NCBI RefSeq assembly: GCF_007004725.1
Contig: NZ_ML660160.1
Location: 682,001-746,000 of the forward strand
Direction: 5' to 3'
From: Aliikangiella coralliicola
Lineage (GTDB): Bacteria > Pseudomonadota > Gammaproteobacteria > Enterobacterales > Kangiellaceae
DNA: 64,000 bases
In this document: piece after piece, positions 1 to 9,121 of the stretch
Layout of the letters: each line of letters opens with the position of its first letter
Numbering within the stretch: the first letter of the stretch is position 1
Translations under genes and position numbers: made by a program
Notes under the pieces: model-generated
What the model saw: only the letters and a program-made list of their open reading frames with translations
What the model was told of the DNA's origin: nothing
Databases searched by the model: none

Positions 1-457
1 CGTTGTGATAAATCATTATCGTCAGTCCTTAAAGTTTTTTAGTCGTGTTTGTCATTGACCCCAAAATTGTCGCTTATTCGAATTTTTTACTTTACGACAA
101 CTGGTCGGATGACTTAAGCTGTGCTTCAATCATACCGATTTAAATCTAGATTTCAAACAATTGTTTAAATAAATCTGGAAAGGGCCAACAAGCCAAGGTT
201 AATATACATAAACTTGTTACTCATGGCTAAGGCCAACCGGTTGTTAAGACTGAAGTTACGACTAAAGTATAGGCGAGCATTTGCGGCTTGGAAGGTAGTA
301 TGCTATCTGAACGCGTTATTCATAATTATTAAAGGGTTTTGCGTGTCAGTTTAGCGCTACTATTAAATTCATACTAAATACAAACGGTGTCGTGCTATTT
401 GAAATAGTGCTAGTCACCCAATAAAACACAAATTGTAAATAACTAAAGGAGTAAGAC
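1..457. other. gene-free upstream region
   Basis: No convincing coding region or RNA gene is seen on either strand. The stretch is AT-rich and has a TCTAGA palindrome near 145-150 and a 13-bp palindrome (CTATTTGAAATAG, about 394-406). A good ribosome binding site (AAAGGAG) ends just before the ATG at 458. The region presumably carries the promoter of the lyase gene, but no clear -35/-10 pair could be chosen. Confidence 0.5.
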
Positions 458-1450
458 ATGTCGGTTAGCGTTCATCCAAATGAGGCACTCTTTGACGAGG
501 AAAAACCTTTTCCAGTCGTTCCCAGTTGTGAACACTTTGCGGGTAGTGAAAAGCTCATTCTTAAAGCCCTTGAGTTACAGCAAAAAATGGGGCCTGTATT
601 TGATATTACCTGTGATTGCGAAGATGGCGCCGCTGCTGGAAAAGAAGCAGAGCACGCGGAAATGGTCGCTAGAGTTATTGGTAGTGATAACAATATTCAT
701 CACATGATGGGGGTAAGAATTCACGACTATACCCACCCTCATTGGCGCGCTGATGTTGATATTCTTATTCCTAAAATAGGCGATAAAGTGGCTTATGTGA
801 CTTTGCCAAAATCAACCAACGCTGCGCAAATCGAAGAGATGGTTGCTTATATCAAGAAAGTTTCAGAAGAAAATGGTATTACTCGCGAAATACCTATTCA
901 CGTTTTAATTGAAACTCATGGCGCGTTGAGAGACGTATGGAAAATAGCGGAAGTTGATTGGATTCAAGTACTAGATTTCGGCATGATGGATTTTGTGAGT
1001 GGTCATAACGGTGCAATCCCTGCGGCTTGCATGCGCAGCCCTGGTCAATTCGAGCATCCTTTGTTGGCAAGAGCCAAAACTGAAATGGTGGCGGCAGCCT
1101 TGGCCAACGGTGTTGTTCCTGCACACAATGTAACTCTTGATCTAAAAAATTCAGAACAAACTCAAAGTGATGCGTCGCGCGCGCGAAATGAATTTGGTTT
1201 TCTTCGCATGTGGAGCATTTACCCAACTCAAATACGAGCCATCGTTGACGCAATGAAACCTGATTATTCAGAAGTAGAAGATGCACAAGGGATTTTATTA
1301 GCAGCACAAGCGGCTGACTGGGGACCTATCCAGTATAAAGGTGAGTTGCATGACCGGGCGACTTATCGATATTACTGGCAGCTACTTCAACGAGCTAATT
1401 TAAGTGGCAATGAAATTTCTGTAGAAGCTAGAACAGCTTTTTTTGATTAA
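458..1450 (+). CDS. HpcH/HpaI aldolase / citrate lyase beta-like (CitE superfamily) protein
   Basis: This 330-residue protein belongs to the TIM-barrel CitE/malyl-CoA lyase superfamily, whose members cleave or form beta-hydroxyacyl-CoA esters with Mg2+ in the cytosol. Visible support is an early acidic motif DITCDCEDGAA (about 49-59), the family's Mg-binding Asp/Glu region, a conserved Arg in MMGVRIHD, the strand IPIHVLIETHGAL carrying the second metal Glu, and a late MWSIYPTQI segment resembling the 'K/S-IHPxQ' motif of malyl-CoA lyases. The ATG at 458 follows AAAGGAG closely, so the start is secure. It lies 82 bp upstream of a hotdog thioesterase on the same strand, which fits a small acyl-CoA unit. 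The exact substrate cannot be read from sequence; malyl-CoA or citramalyl-CoA lyase-like activity are the obvious candidates. Confidence 0.85.
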   Translation: MSVSVHPNEALFDEEKPFPVVPSCEHFAGSEKLILKALELQQKMGPVFDITCDCEDGAAAGKEAEHAEMVARVIGSDNNIHHMMGVRIHDYTHPHWRADVDILIPKIGDKVAYVTLPKSTNAAQIEEMVAYIKKVSEENGITREIPIHVLIETHGALRDVWKIAEVDWIQVLDFGMMDFVSGHNGAIPAACMRSPGQFEHPLLARAKTEMVAAALANGVVPAHNVTLDLKNSEQTQSDASRARNEFGFLRMWSIYPTQIRAIVDAMKPDYSEVEDAQGILLAAQAADWGPIQYKGELHDRATYRYYWQLLQRANLSGNEISVEARTAFFD

Positions 1451-1532
1451 CAGAAATTATACTAGATCTTTTAATTTTGATTATTAAATCTGGGTGGTTA
1501 AGCCCAGATTTTGTTAGTGAACACTGATTACG

Positions 1533-1967
1533 ATGACTAATGAGCTGCACTATCGCCGGCTGGAAAGTATGTACCAGGCGGCACCACTCAATGATTTCTA
1601 CACGCCAGTAATGCAGGTTAGTGAGGGACAGGCAGAAATTTCTATCGATATTGAAGAGAAGTATTTTCATGCAGGAATGGCTGTACATGGTTCGGTTTAT
1701 TTCAAAATGCTGGATGACGCCGCTTTTTTTGCTGCCAATTCACTAGAAACTGAAGTGTTTGTTTTAACCACATCGTTTACGACTTATCTAACCAAACCTG
1801 TTTCTAGTGGGAAGATGCGTGCGGTTGGTAGAGTGGTTAATAAAAATCGAACTCAGTTTATTGCTGAATCAGTTGTTTACAATGGTAAAGGACAAGAAAT
1901 TGGCAGAGGAAACGGAATTTTTGTCAGAAGTAAGAACCGATTGATGGATGTGAAAGGTTATCAATAA
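1533..1967 (+). CDS. PaaI-type hotdog-fold thioesterase
   Basis: A 144-residue single hotdog-domain protein, the usual size for PaaI/YigI-type acyl-CoA thioesterases. The segment FHAGMAVHGSVYFKMLDDAAFF (about 49-70) matches the helix-start signature 'N..G.vHGG.l..llD.a' that carries the active-site Asp, and is followed by the strand pattern TTSFTTYLTKPV and GRVVNKNRTQFIAESVVYNGKGQEIGRGNG, typical of the family. No signal peptide, so cytosolic. It sits 82 bp after the CitE-like lyase and may hydrolyse a CoA ester made or used by that enzyme, which is inference from context only. The ATG at 1533 has a weak upstream ribosome site. Confidence 0.82.
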   Translation: MTNELHYRRLESMYQAAPLNDFYTPVMQVSEGQAEISIDIEEKYFHAGMAVHGSVYFKMLDDAAFFAANSLETEVFVLTTSFTTYLTKPVSSGKMRAVGRVVNKNRTQFIAESVVYNGKGQEIGRGNGIFVRSKNRLMDVKGYQ

Positions 1968-2065
1968 AGTTTTAATTTCCAACGAAAAACAAAAGCTAAA
2001 TCTGTGTAAGGCATTGGTTTGTTTGGTTTGATTGAAAATTTTTTCCTAAGGCGTGAGCGTGTTAA

Positions 2066-2297
2066 TTAACCTGAGATTCGGATAAGGAAATTCCCGTGCG
2101 CCCCTATTTTTGCGGCTCTCTATGTTAAGTCTGTTTTCAATAGCTTGCTATTGCTTCACAGCCTTGCCTTGATAGCCACAAAAATAGTGGCACTGGCCAA
2201 CATTGAGTTAATCAATTCATCAAAAATTATTTTAAATGATTGAAATAATAGTCTTTTGGGAAGTATGTTGAATTCCCTTATCCGAACCTCAGGTTAA
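2066..2297. repeat. MITE-like element with terminal and nested inverted repeats
   Basis: A non-coding segment of about 230 bp is bounded by imperfect terminal inverted repeats of 28 bp (left 2066-2093, right 2270-2297, 26 of 28 matching; shared core CCTGAG-TTCGGATAAGG). Inside lies a second inverted pair (2101-2120 against 2171-2190, 17 of 20 matching, core CTATTTTTG.GGCT), and in the centre a perfect 7-bp stem hairpin (CAATAGC/GCTATTG, 2138-2153). Ends abut AT-rich sequence (TTAATT on the left, AAATTAAG on the right), with no unambiguous target duplication. There is no transposase. Architecture is that of a miniature inverted-repeat element or large REP-like palindrome; no second copy is visible in the window. 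Confidence 0.65.
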
Positions 2298-2344
2298 ATT
2301 AAGTAGTTTGGTTTTGCGAGCTTGATCTCTGGAGAGAAATAAAT

Positions 2345-2398
2345 CCTCCCCAGCCCTTCTTTTGTAAAGAAGAGAGCAGTACGGGGAGGTTAATTTTT
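2345..2398 (+). terminator. long hairpin terminator-like repeat
   Basis: An outer stem CCTCCCC/GGGGAGG (2345-2351 and 2383-2389) encloses an inner stem CTTCTTT/AAAGAAG (2356-2362 and 2366-2372), and TTAATTTTT follows on the plus strand. It lies between the plus-strand thioesterase and a minus-strand gene. Its layout resembles the hairpin at 13425, suggesting a dispersed repeat used as a terminator. Confidence 0.55.
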
Positions 2399-2436
2399 AA
2401 TGCTTCGAAAACTGTTGATTATTATTCAGTGAATTT

Positions 2437-3627
2437 CTATTCAGTGAATTTCCGAGAATAAATGCCTAATCCATCACCATCTTGTTGATAGCTCGTCCAG
2501 GCTGCGATAAATTCTCCACCAGTTAAGCGAGAAATTGACACGCTTTTTTGTTGTCCAGTAGTGTAAGCATTCAAGCGAGTTTTAGCTGACTGGTTTGTTC
2601 CATCGGCCGAAAAACTTGCCGCATAGACTTCGCGATCGTCGCCTTCATCTCGATTCCATGCCACTAAAAAACCATAGTCGTCGAAGATTGCACGAGCGGT
2701 AGGTTCCCACATACTCGACTGCTGATTAATTTGAAATACCGCACCATCTTTTCTACCGTTAGAATCGTACTTTCGGGCGTAAACATTCCAGTAATTTCCG
2801 GCACCATAATTTTTCGGCATGCTCGACCAATAGATCATATGTTCGCCATTCGACTGATTCACCGCCACTTTTGGATATCCCTGGTTTCTAAGTATTGTGG
2901 TAAATACACTGGCTGTATTGCGCTTAACATTGCCTCCTTTATAGAAGTGTTTACTGTAAGCCCGACGACTCTTGCTTTCAATCCAGGCCACAACAAAATC
3001 GCCCCAAGGATCAATACCAATACTTGAGCCGTAAGTTGACGAAGTACTTGAAGAACCGCTGCTAATTTTTATCTCGTTACTTAACCAGTATCCATCTGCA
3101 TGCAATTGACGAGTGTACACATCGCAACGATAAGGTGACGAGCCACAACCAAGCCAGGTAATAGCTATTTCACCGTTACTATTAATCGCGATACCTTGAG
3201 AAGAGTAACTCAGGTTCTGGTTACTGTTTAATCGAACAAATCCCGAAAATTTTGGCAGACCTTGAGCATCATAAATTTGCAGGTAGGAGTTAGAGTTGGC
3301 AGTGAATACCGCTGCTGAAACGCCGAACTCATTCATTGCTACTTGTTGTTGGGTAATTTTTGTAGAGCCTCCATTATATCGATTAGACCTGATTAGAGAT
3401 CCATCTTGACGGTAAAAGTTAACATAGGTGCTATAGGTTTTGTTGACCGACTCATTATAAGCAATCACATAATTTCCCTGGTTGTCGCTGGCGACAATCG
3501 GAAAGTTCTGGTGCCCAGCGGTATCTGGATTAACTCGGTTTTCGCTGGTGATTGGTGTAATCTCGGCATTCGCTATTGAACAACAAAGTAAAAGCGAAGC
3601 TTGGGTTAAATATTTAAAAAATGACAC
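2437..3627 (-). CDS. secreted beta-propeller-type repeat protein
   Basis: A 396-residue protein with a signal peptide (hydrophobic stretch LLLCCSIANA, cleavage likely before EITP). The rest is about seven repeats, each ending in a strand like GNYVIAYNES, GEIAITWLGC, GDFVVAWIES, GFLVAWNRDE and GEFIAAWTSYQQDGDGLGIY. This 'G-[DE]-F-V-V-A-W' blade pattern is common in large secreted calcium-associated proteins; I infer a beta propeller. No catalytic residues are recognised and no sorting domain is seen. It begins with GTG at 3627, chosen because AAGGAG lies 8-9 bases upstream. It is 660 bp downstream of, and co-oriented with, the BNR/PPC protein gene; both are predicted exported propellers. Function unknown. 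Confidence 0.72.
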   Translation of the reverse strand: MSFFKYLTQASLLLCCSIANAEITPITSENRVNPDTAGHQNFPIVASDNQGNYVIAYNESVNKTYSTYVNFYRQDGSLIRSNRYNGGSTKITQQQVAMNEFGVSAAVFTANSNSYLQIYDAQGLPKFSGFVRLNSNQNLSYSSQGIAINSNGEIAITWLGCGSSPYRCDVYTRQLHADGYWLSNEIKISSGSSSTSSTYGSSIGIDPWGDFVVAWIESKSRRAYSKHFYKGGNVKRNTASVFTTILRNQGYPKVAVNQSNGEHMIYWSSMPKNYGAGNYWNVYARKYDSNGRKDGAVFQINQQSSMWEPTARAIFDDYGFLVAWNRDEGDDREVYAASFSADGTNQSAKTRLNAYTTGQQKSVSISRLTGGEFIAAWTSYQQDGDGLGIYSRKFTE

Positions 3628-4289
3628 TGTTAGATTTCTCCTTGTTTTATTAACTTTATTTTGTTTTGCAAAAAATATTAAAAAACAGGTAGCCGGAACA
3701 AAGGCTATTCCAGATAACCTGATTTTTAATCAGGCGCGACTAAACTTAATCGTTATCGGAAATTGAAAGTAAGTACAAATATTAAGCAGGTAATTTGAAT
3801 TCACTAGCGATCCCTCGACATAAAAGTGATTTGAAAATTTAGAGTATTAGTAACGGAAATTTTAAAGTTATTAATAAGTACAATAAAACATTAATATCAA
3901 AAAATACCGAACTAACTTAACGCTAATAGCAAAATAAATTGAGCTATTTTTTCCTTGTTTTTGCGTAGGCAATTTTATCAATTTTACACCCTGCTTGGCA
4001 ATTAAATGCTGTGAAAATTTTGTGGTATTTTTACACTTGATTTAGGACTTTTTTATCGAGCTTTTTTTGTTGCAAAAACTTGGCTTTCGAGTCCAGACAG
4101 TCACCAGGTGAGAAATAAAAAAACATTATGATTTAGAGATTTTTTCAATGTGATGTGCCACGGAAAAAAAGAGATAGCCATAGAAATAAGAAGAAGGAAA
4201 TAAACACGCAATGACTCAATTAAAGTCGCTCCGAAAAGTTGAAATCAGAGCGACTCTAGCGATATTAACGAGGTCAAAAGGAATGAAAA
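3628..4289. other. AT-rich intergenic region, no gene seen
   Basis: Very AT-rich sequence between two minus-strand genes. Apart from the hairpin at 4224-4255 and the ribosome site of the downstream gene at about 3637-3642, no gene, RNA or clear promoter could be picked out. An apparent plus-strand reading frame across 3482-3766 is antisense to the propeller gene and has no support. Confidence 0.5.
4224..4255 (-). terminator. possible terminator of the BNR/PPC gene
   Basis: A perfect 8-bp stem AGTCGCTC/GAGCGACT (4224-4231 and 4248-4255) lies 35 bases past the stop of the minus-strand BNR/PPC gene. The minus strand after it is not clearly U-rich, so the call is tentative. Confidence 0.35.
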
Positions 4290-7200
4290 TTAATTCGAAT
4301 CAGCTTTAACCTCAGTTCCCGAAATGCTGTTCCAGGCATGAACTGTGACATGATAACGCCCCGCTTGAATATTATTGATGGTGCAAGTTTCGCTACTGTT
4401 GGAGGAGGTTGACTTGCAATCATAATTGTTGGTATCGGCAACGGAACCAAATTTGACATAAAGATCTGCATCACCGCTGACTCCCTGTGTAGAAAATGAC
4501 AATGAGCTGGTTCCAGCGGATACATCATAGAAGTATTCCAACAGCGCATTTCTTGGGCTAGCAGGGACACTTTTCCACTGGTGGTTAACCAGTTCATTAT
4601 CGTTACCGCCTTCATTGTATGTCATCACAATCGTTGCGTTAGTAAATGCTGAGTAAGCAAACACTTTGACGTAATAAACGCCAGCCGTATCACCCGGACT
4701 ACAACTTTCAATGCTGTTGGACGAGATTGAGCGGCAGTCGTAATCATTATTGTCAGGTCTGGCTCCTTTTTTGACATAAAGGTCAAGGTCGCCGTTACTT
4801 CCATTGGTGCTTACTTTGACATTTGATACGCCTTCTGGAACGGTAAATTGATAATAAGTCGAATCATTTTTTGCCAGGTTGGGTACATTTTGCGTAACGT
4901 CTTTGACTAACTCCGTATCGCCGGAATTACCGGTTGTGTAGGTCGCGGTAATTTTAAGATTAGTGAAACCTGCATAGGCATAAACTCGCGCATAATAAGT
5001 TCCAGCCTGGGCTGATAAGGAACAGCTTTCATTACTATTGGAGCTAGTTGATTTGCAATCATTTACTTCATTTGTGGGTTGTTCACCAAACCTGACGTAG
5101 AGATCGGCATCACCGTTATTCCCCGTTATTTCAAATACGACATCGGTAGCCTCGGCAGGCACTTCGAGTTTAAACATTTTGGCTTCCCGGGTTGCCAGGT
5201 TAGGCACTGCTGTTTCTTGGCCGTTAACCAACTCTATTACGTCGGGTGGTGTTGTTCCGTCGCCACCGCGTTGCTCGTCATTTAACCTGACAGAGTAAAT
5301 TGCTCGTCCATAAGTGCCTGAGTGAAGAACGATGTCAGCGCCATCGACAACCAGTTTTAGATCAGCATGGAGCACCACTGGAAGACCTGTACCTAAAACT
5401 TGCCAGGTTGAACCCGTGTCGTATGAAACATAAACGGCGTAATCATTGGCTGCGTATAAGGTTGAAGAGTAAGTTGGGTCAACCAGAATATCTGAAACCG
5501 GGGAGTTCGGCAGATTGCCTGAAATATTAGTCCAGCTTTGGCCATAATTGTCAGTTCGGTAGAGATTAGCTGCTGATTCACCGTTTCTAAAACCAGAAAA
5601 ACTGACGTAAGCGATGGCATCATTTTGTGGGTCAGCGGTCACGCGAGTTACCCAGCGTTCAGGTAATCCAGTATCAATTTGTGTCCAGTTGCTGCCTCGG
5701 TTTGTACTGACCCAGACATTGCCGTCATCGGTCCCCAGGTAGATGATATTCCCGTTACCACTAATCGGTACGTGAATGGAACTGATGGTGCCGTAACTGC
5801 CATTAAAACTGCCACTATGTGGGCCATTTGAAAAATCAATTGGCGATACTTTCTCGGGGGAGCTGATGCTATTTCCGGTGCGATAGGTTCGATAGAGATA
5901 TTGTGATCCGTAATAAACATACCGGTTGTTACTTTCGTCAAACATCATTTGTGTATGCCAGGGTTTTCTACCACTGATATTCACGCTTCCGCCGCAAGTT
6001 GTATAAATATTGCCGTACTGCGATTCTGAATAGATACAGTTACTATCTTGATTGTCCACCAGCACTGTGAAGCCATCGCCACCGTTTAAATTATTCCATG
6101 ACGAACCGTTAGTAGTGTAACCTGAGCCATTGTCTTGAAGCCCACCGAGCAACTTACTGTGGTTAGTTGGGTCTACTTCGATGGCGTAAAATTGTGAGAT
6201 GGGTAGGGGCAAGTGAGTGTAAGTGCTTCCACTATTAGTCGAACGATAAATGCCACCGTCATTGCCCTCATAAATCGTGTTTCCGTTGGGTGAGATCCAC
6301 ATCGCCTGATGGTCCACGTGGAATCCTTTGTTGTACGAGCCAAAACTGTTACCACCATTGGTAGAGCGATGGAGCTGGATGGAATTCGCGAAAACATGAT
6401 CTTTATTGGTGGGGCTGACAGTTAACACGCCAAACCACCAGCAATAAGTCGAGCAGTTGTACGAACCGCTTGTTGTCGTCCAACTTTGGCCATAATTGTC
6501 AGAGCGATGGAAGCTTCTGAAAGTACCGTCATCGTTGGAATATGACGCGTATAACCTCGATGGATCTGAAGGTGCCACTCCAATCGCAATTCGGCCATAC
6601 TGATTATTGGTGGAGGGGAGTCCATTGTTGAGTTGCGACCAGTTATCACCACCATCTGTGGATTTCCAGATTCCGCTACCCAGCCCGCCATAGTCTCTGG
6701 TATTCGGTGCGCGATAATGTTCCCATAGAACAGCGTATAAGCGCTCAGGGTTAGAAGGGTCCATCTTTACGTCAATTGCGCCGGTGAAGCCGTTTCGACC
6801 AGCAAGCACTTTCGTCCAGGTTTGGCCGCCATCCTGGCTTCTAAAGACACCACGGTTCTCACTGGAGGATACAAATAAACTGCCCACTGCAGCGACAAAG
6901 ATTTCGCTGGTATTGTTTGGGTTGATAACGATACTGCCAATCCTGGTACTGTTTTCCAGGCCTAATTGTTGCCAGGTTTGTCCACCGTCTGAACTTTTCC
7001 ATAAACCGTCACCCAGATGAGTGACTGATCCACCACCAGGATTGGCTTCGCCGGTGCCGACATAAATGATATCTGAGTTTGTTGGATCCAGGGCCAGTGC
7101 ACCAATGGAAGGGCTACCAGCACCGTCAAAAACTTGCGAAAAATTACTACCGCCATTAGTACTTTTCCACACACCGCCCAATGCGGCGCCAACATAAACT

Positions 7201-7574
7201 TTATTCGGGTTTTGTGGGTCAGCGACTACCGCTGTGACTCGTCCCATAAAGTTGGTTGGACCACGAAGTTGCCACTGGGGAACATTCATTGGGTTTCGCA
7301 ATAATGAACGTGATTGAATGGCAACTTGTTGGCGGTGCTGTTGCCGGGCTTGCTTGACGGCTTCTGGCGTGTAATTGCCGCCCGACATCCTCATCAAAGC
7401 TTGGTGCATACCCGGTTTTTCCGGGCCAACCAGTTTAATGGCTTTGCTTGAGGTATTTTCATTTTGTGGTTGGATAACGAAAAAAATGCCTAAGGTTACC
7501 AGTGCTGCAATGAGAATCTTAAAGATTTTTTTTCGTCGCGATAACGATAAAATTTCTGAGCTTGATTGGTTCAT
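4290..7574 (-). CDS. exported VPS10/BNR-repeat protein with three C-terminal PPC domains
   Basis: A 1094-residue protein. Residues about 14-36 form a basic-then-hydrophobic segment (RRKKIFKILIAALVTLGIFF), a signal peptide or anchor. From about 95 to 765 there are roughly ten Asp-box/BNR motifs (SSDGGQTW, SQDGGQTW, STDGGDNW, SDNYGQSW, STNRGSNW, SYDTGSTW), which build the tandem propellers of sortilin/GH74-like proteins. Three PPC (pre-peptidase C-terminal) domains follow at about 778-885, 890-985 and 990-1094, each with DADLYV or DLDLYV and a two-Cys motif like CKSTSSNSNESC. PPC domains are usual in type II secreted marine enzymes. Candidates are a polysaccharide-binding or glycosidase role or a protease-processed surface protein; no catalytic pair is assigned. 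The start has only a weak ribosome site. Confidence 0.8.
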   Translation of the reverse strand: MNQSSSEILSLSRRKKIFKILIAALVTLGIFFVIQPQNENTSSKAIKLVGPEKPGMHQALMRMSGGNYTPEAVKQARQQHRQQVAIQSRSLLRNPMNVPQWQLRGPTNFMGRVTAVVADPQNPNKVYVGAALGGVWKSTNGGSNFSQVFDGAGSPSIGALALDPTNSDIIYVGTGEANPGGGSVTHLGDGLWKSSDGGQTWQQLGLENSTRIGSIVINPNNTSEIFVAAVGSLFVSSSENRGVFRSQDGGQTWTKVLAGRNGFTGAIDVKMDPSNPERLYAVLWEHYRAPNTRDYGGLGSGIWKSTDGGDNWSQLNNGLPSTNNQYGRIAIGVAPSDPSRLYASYSNDDGTFRSFHRSDNYGQSWTTTSGSYNCSTYCWWFGVLTVSPTNKDHVFANSIQLHRSTNGGNSFGSYNKGFHVDHQAMWISPNGNTIYEGNDGGIYRSTNSGSTYTHLPLPISQFYAIEVDPTNHSKLLGGLQDNGSGYTTNGSSWNNLNGGDGFTVLVDNQDSNCIYSESQYGNIYTTCGGSVNISGRKPWHTQMMFDESNNRYVYYGSQYLYRTYRTGNSISSPEKVSPIDFSNGPHSGSFNGSYGTISSIHVPISGNGNIIYLGTDDGNVWVSTNRGSNWTQIDTGLPERWVTRVTADPQNDAIAYVSFSGFRNGESAANLYRTDNYGQSWTNISGNLPNSPVSDILVDPTYSSTLYAANDYAVYVSYDTGSTWQVLGTGLPVVLHADLKLVVDGADIVLHSGTYGRAIYSVRLNDEQRGGDGTTPPDVIELVNGQETAVPNLATREAKMFKLEVPAEATDVVFEITGNNGDADLYVRFGEQPTNEVNDCKSTSSNSNESCSLSAQAGTYYARVYAYAGFTNLKITATYTTGNSGDTELVKDVTQNVPNLAKNDSTYYQFTVPEGVSNVKVSTNGSNGDLDLYVKKGARPDNNDYDCRSISSNSIESCSPGDTAGVYYVKVFAYSAFTNATIVMTYNEGGNDNELVNHQWKSVPASPRNALLEYFYDVSAGTSSLSFSTQGVSGDADLYVKFGSVADTNNYDCKSTSSNSSETCTINNIQAGRYHVTVHAWNSISGTEVKADSN

Positions 7575-7866
7575 AGTGTTTCCATTTGTTGTATAGCATT
7601 TGAGTTTTTGTGGCTAGTTCAAAGCCTCAATACTCAATGCTATTTAGTTATTGGATGGGTATCACTTGCTCGGAAATACATTGGCCAAAATTTGAGCGGA
7701 GTCAGTATACAGAATAGTGTTTTCTGTATACATAATCATATTGAGATAAAAATTCAGTTTGTTTTATTCTTAGTATGTTCAAGTAATTCTGAACAAAAAA
7801 ATTCATTTCACAGCCGTTTCACACTGGTTTTGTCACACTTGTTTAAAACCCCAGAGGAGAAATACT

Positions 7867-9012
7867 GTGAAAACAAAATATTCTTTAATTAATCGCGGAG
7901 TCACAAAAAGTGTTTCCGCGTTATTTTTTGCCATCATGGCTTTTTTATCGATGAACTTATATGCCGGTGGTCAAACCTCGCCAAAAGTTCTGGTTGTTGT
8001 TTCAGGATATGGCGTTGATGAAGGCGAAACTCAGCCTGGTTTTGAGTTTGATGAATTTGCGAAAGCCTACCTAGTATTTAAGGCTAACGGGATCGATGTC
8101 GATGTGGCTAGCCCCAATGGCGGTAAAGTAGTCGCCGATAAATATAACCCGGAAAAAGAATATAATAGCCGGGTTGTTGTTGATTCTGTTGCAATGAAAA
8201 AACTCTCAAATACTTTATCGACTCAATCAGTAAAAGCGTCGGATTACGATGGTGTATTTATTGTCGGAGGAAAGGGGGCGATGTTTGATTTACCGAAAGA
8301 TAGCGCATTACAAAAAATCATTGCGACGGTTTATGAAAACAACGGCAGCATCTCTGCAGTTTGTCATGGACCAGCTGCATTGACCGATGTTAAGCTTTCC
8401 GATGGTACTTACCTGGTTTCCGGAAAAAGCGTCAACGGTTTCACCAATGTTGAAGAAAAAGCATTCGGGAAAAAGTGGTTGCCTAAGTTTGAGTTTTTAT
8501 TAGAAGATCGATTAAAAGAGCGCGGCGCGAAATTTGAAAGTTCAGCAATGATGTTAAAACATGTTGCAGAAGATGAGCGATTAATTACCGGACAAAATCC
8601 GTTTTCTACCGCGGCGACAGCAGAAGCTTTGGTGCGATCACTGGGAGTCAAACCGGTTAAGCGAGAGATGTTCAAAGATGATCGAACCATCGAGCTAGTT
8701 GCAGAAATACTTGATGGTAAAAAGCACGCTAAAGCTTCGTTTGCAAAGCAGGCAGAAAAGTATCAACCTGAATTGATAGCGATGTACGGTTATTATCGAC
8801 TGCAATTCGCACAAAATAATCGCGAGTTATCTCAAGCGGTAGAGTTAATGGAAATGTCTGTGCCATATATGAAAAATCCACGTTTATCATTAGCGATTGC
8901 GCAAGGATATAAGAAGCTAGGCGAAAATGATAAGGCCAAGAGTAAGCTAGTGGCATTGTTAAAAGAGCACCCGGAAATGGATGCTGCTCAAAAAATGCTG
9001 GATGCCATGTAG
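7867..9012 (+). CDS. exported DJ-1/PfpI-family (Hsp31-like) protein with TPR-like C-terminus
   Basis: A 381-residue protein with a signal peptide (hydrophobic SALFFAIMAFLSMNLYA, about 17-33). Residues about 38-260 form a type 1 glutamine amidotransferase-like DJ-1/PfpI domain: PKVLVVVSG start, GFEFDEFAKAY supplying the acidic residue, DGVFIVGGKGAM, and the nucleophile elbow AVCHGPAAL with the catalytic-type Cys. The family includes Hsp31 chaperone/glyoxalase III-like proteins. Residues about 290-381 are helical with a TPR-like pattern (ELSQAVELME, PRLSLAIAQGYKKLGENDKAKSKL). Export plus a TPR tail is not the usual layout. GTG start at 7867 is set by AGAGGAGA six bases upstream. A two-component system follows 109 bp downstream on the same strand, so a shared stress role is possible but unproven. 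Confidence 0.8.
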   Translation: MKTKYSLINRGVTKSVSALFFAIMAFLSMNLYAGGQTSPKVLVVVSGYGVDEGETQPGFEFDEFAKAYLVFKANGIDVDVASPNGGKVVADKYNPEKEYNSRVVVDSVAMKKLSNTLSTQSVKASDYDGVFIVGGKGAMFDLPKDSALQKIIATVYENNGSISAVCHGPAALTDVKLSDGTYLVSGKSVNGFTNVEEKAFGKKWLPKFEFLLEDRLKERGAKFESSAMMLKHVAEDERLITGQNPFSTAATAEALVRSLGVKPVKREMFKDDRTIELVAEILDGKKHAKASFAKQAEKYQPELIAMYGYYRLQFAQNNRELSQAVELMEMSVPYMKNPRLSLAIAQGYKKLGENDKAKSKLVALLKEHPEMDAAQKMLDAM

Positions 9013-9121
9013 AAAGCTGGTTTGAAAAATTACGCTGAGACATAACAATGTCAGTCATGGTTAAGAGCTTTCAACAGGACATTTAAAAGCAGAGTATAGA
9101 AGCGTTTTAAAACGAGAACAG

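Noticed and set aside
2066-2297. Insertion sequence remnant with transposase
   Set aside because: No coding sequence fits inside; only inverted repeats are present, so it is listed as a MITE-like repeat.
7566-7892. Plus-strand reading frame of 108 codons in the gap before the DJ-1 gene
   Set aside because: No ribosome site or family resemblance, and it overlaps the DJ-1 signal peptide in another frame.
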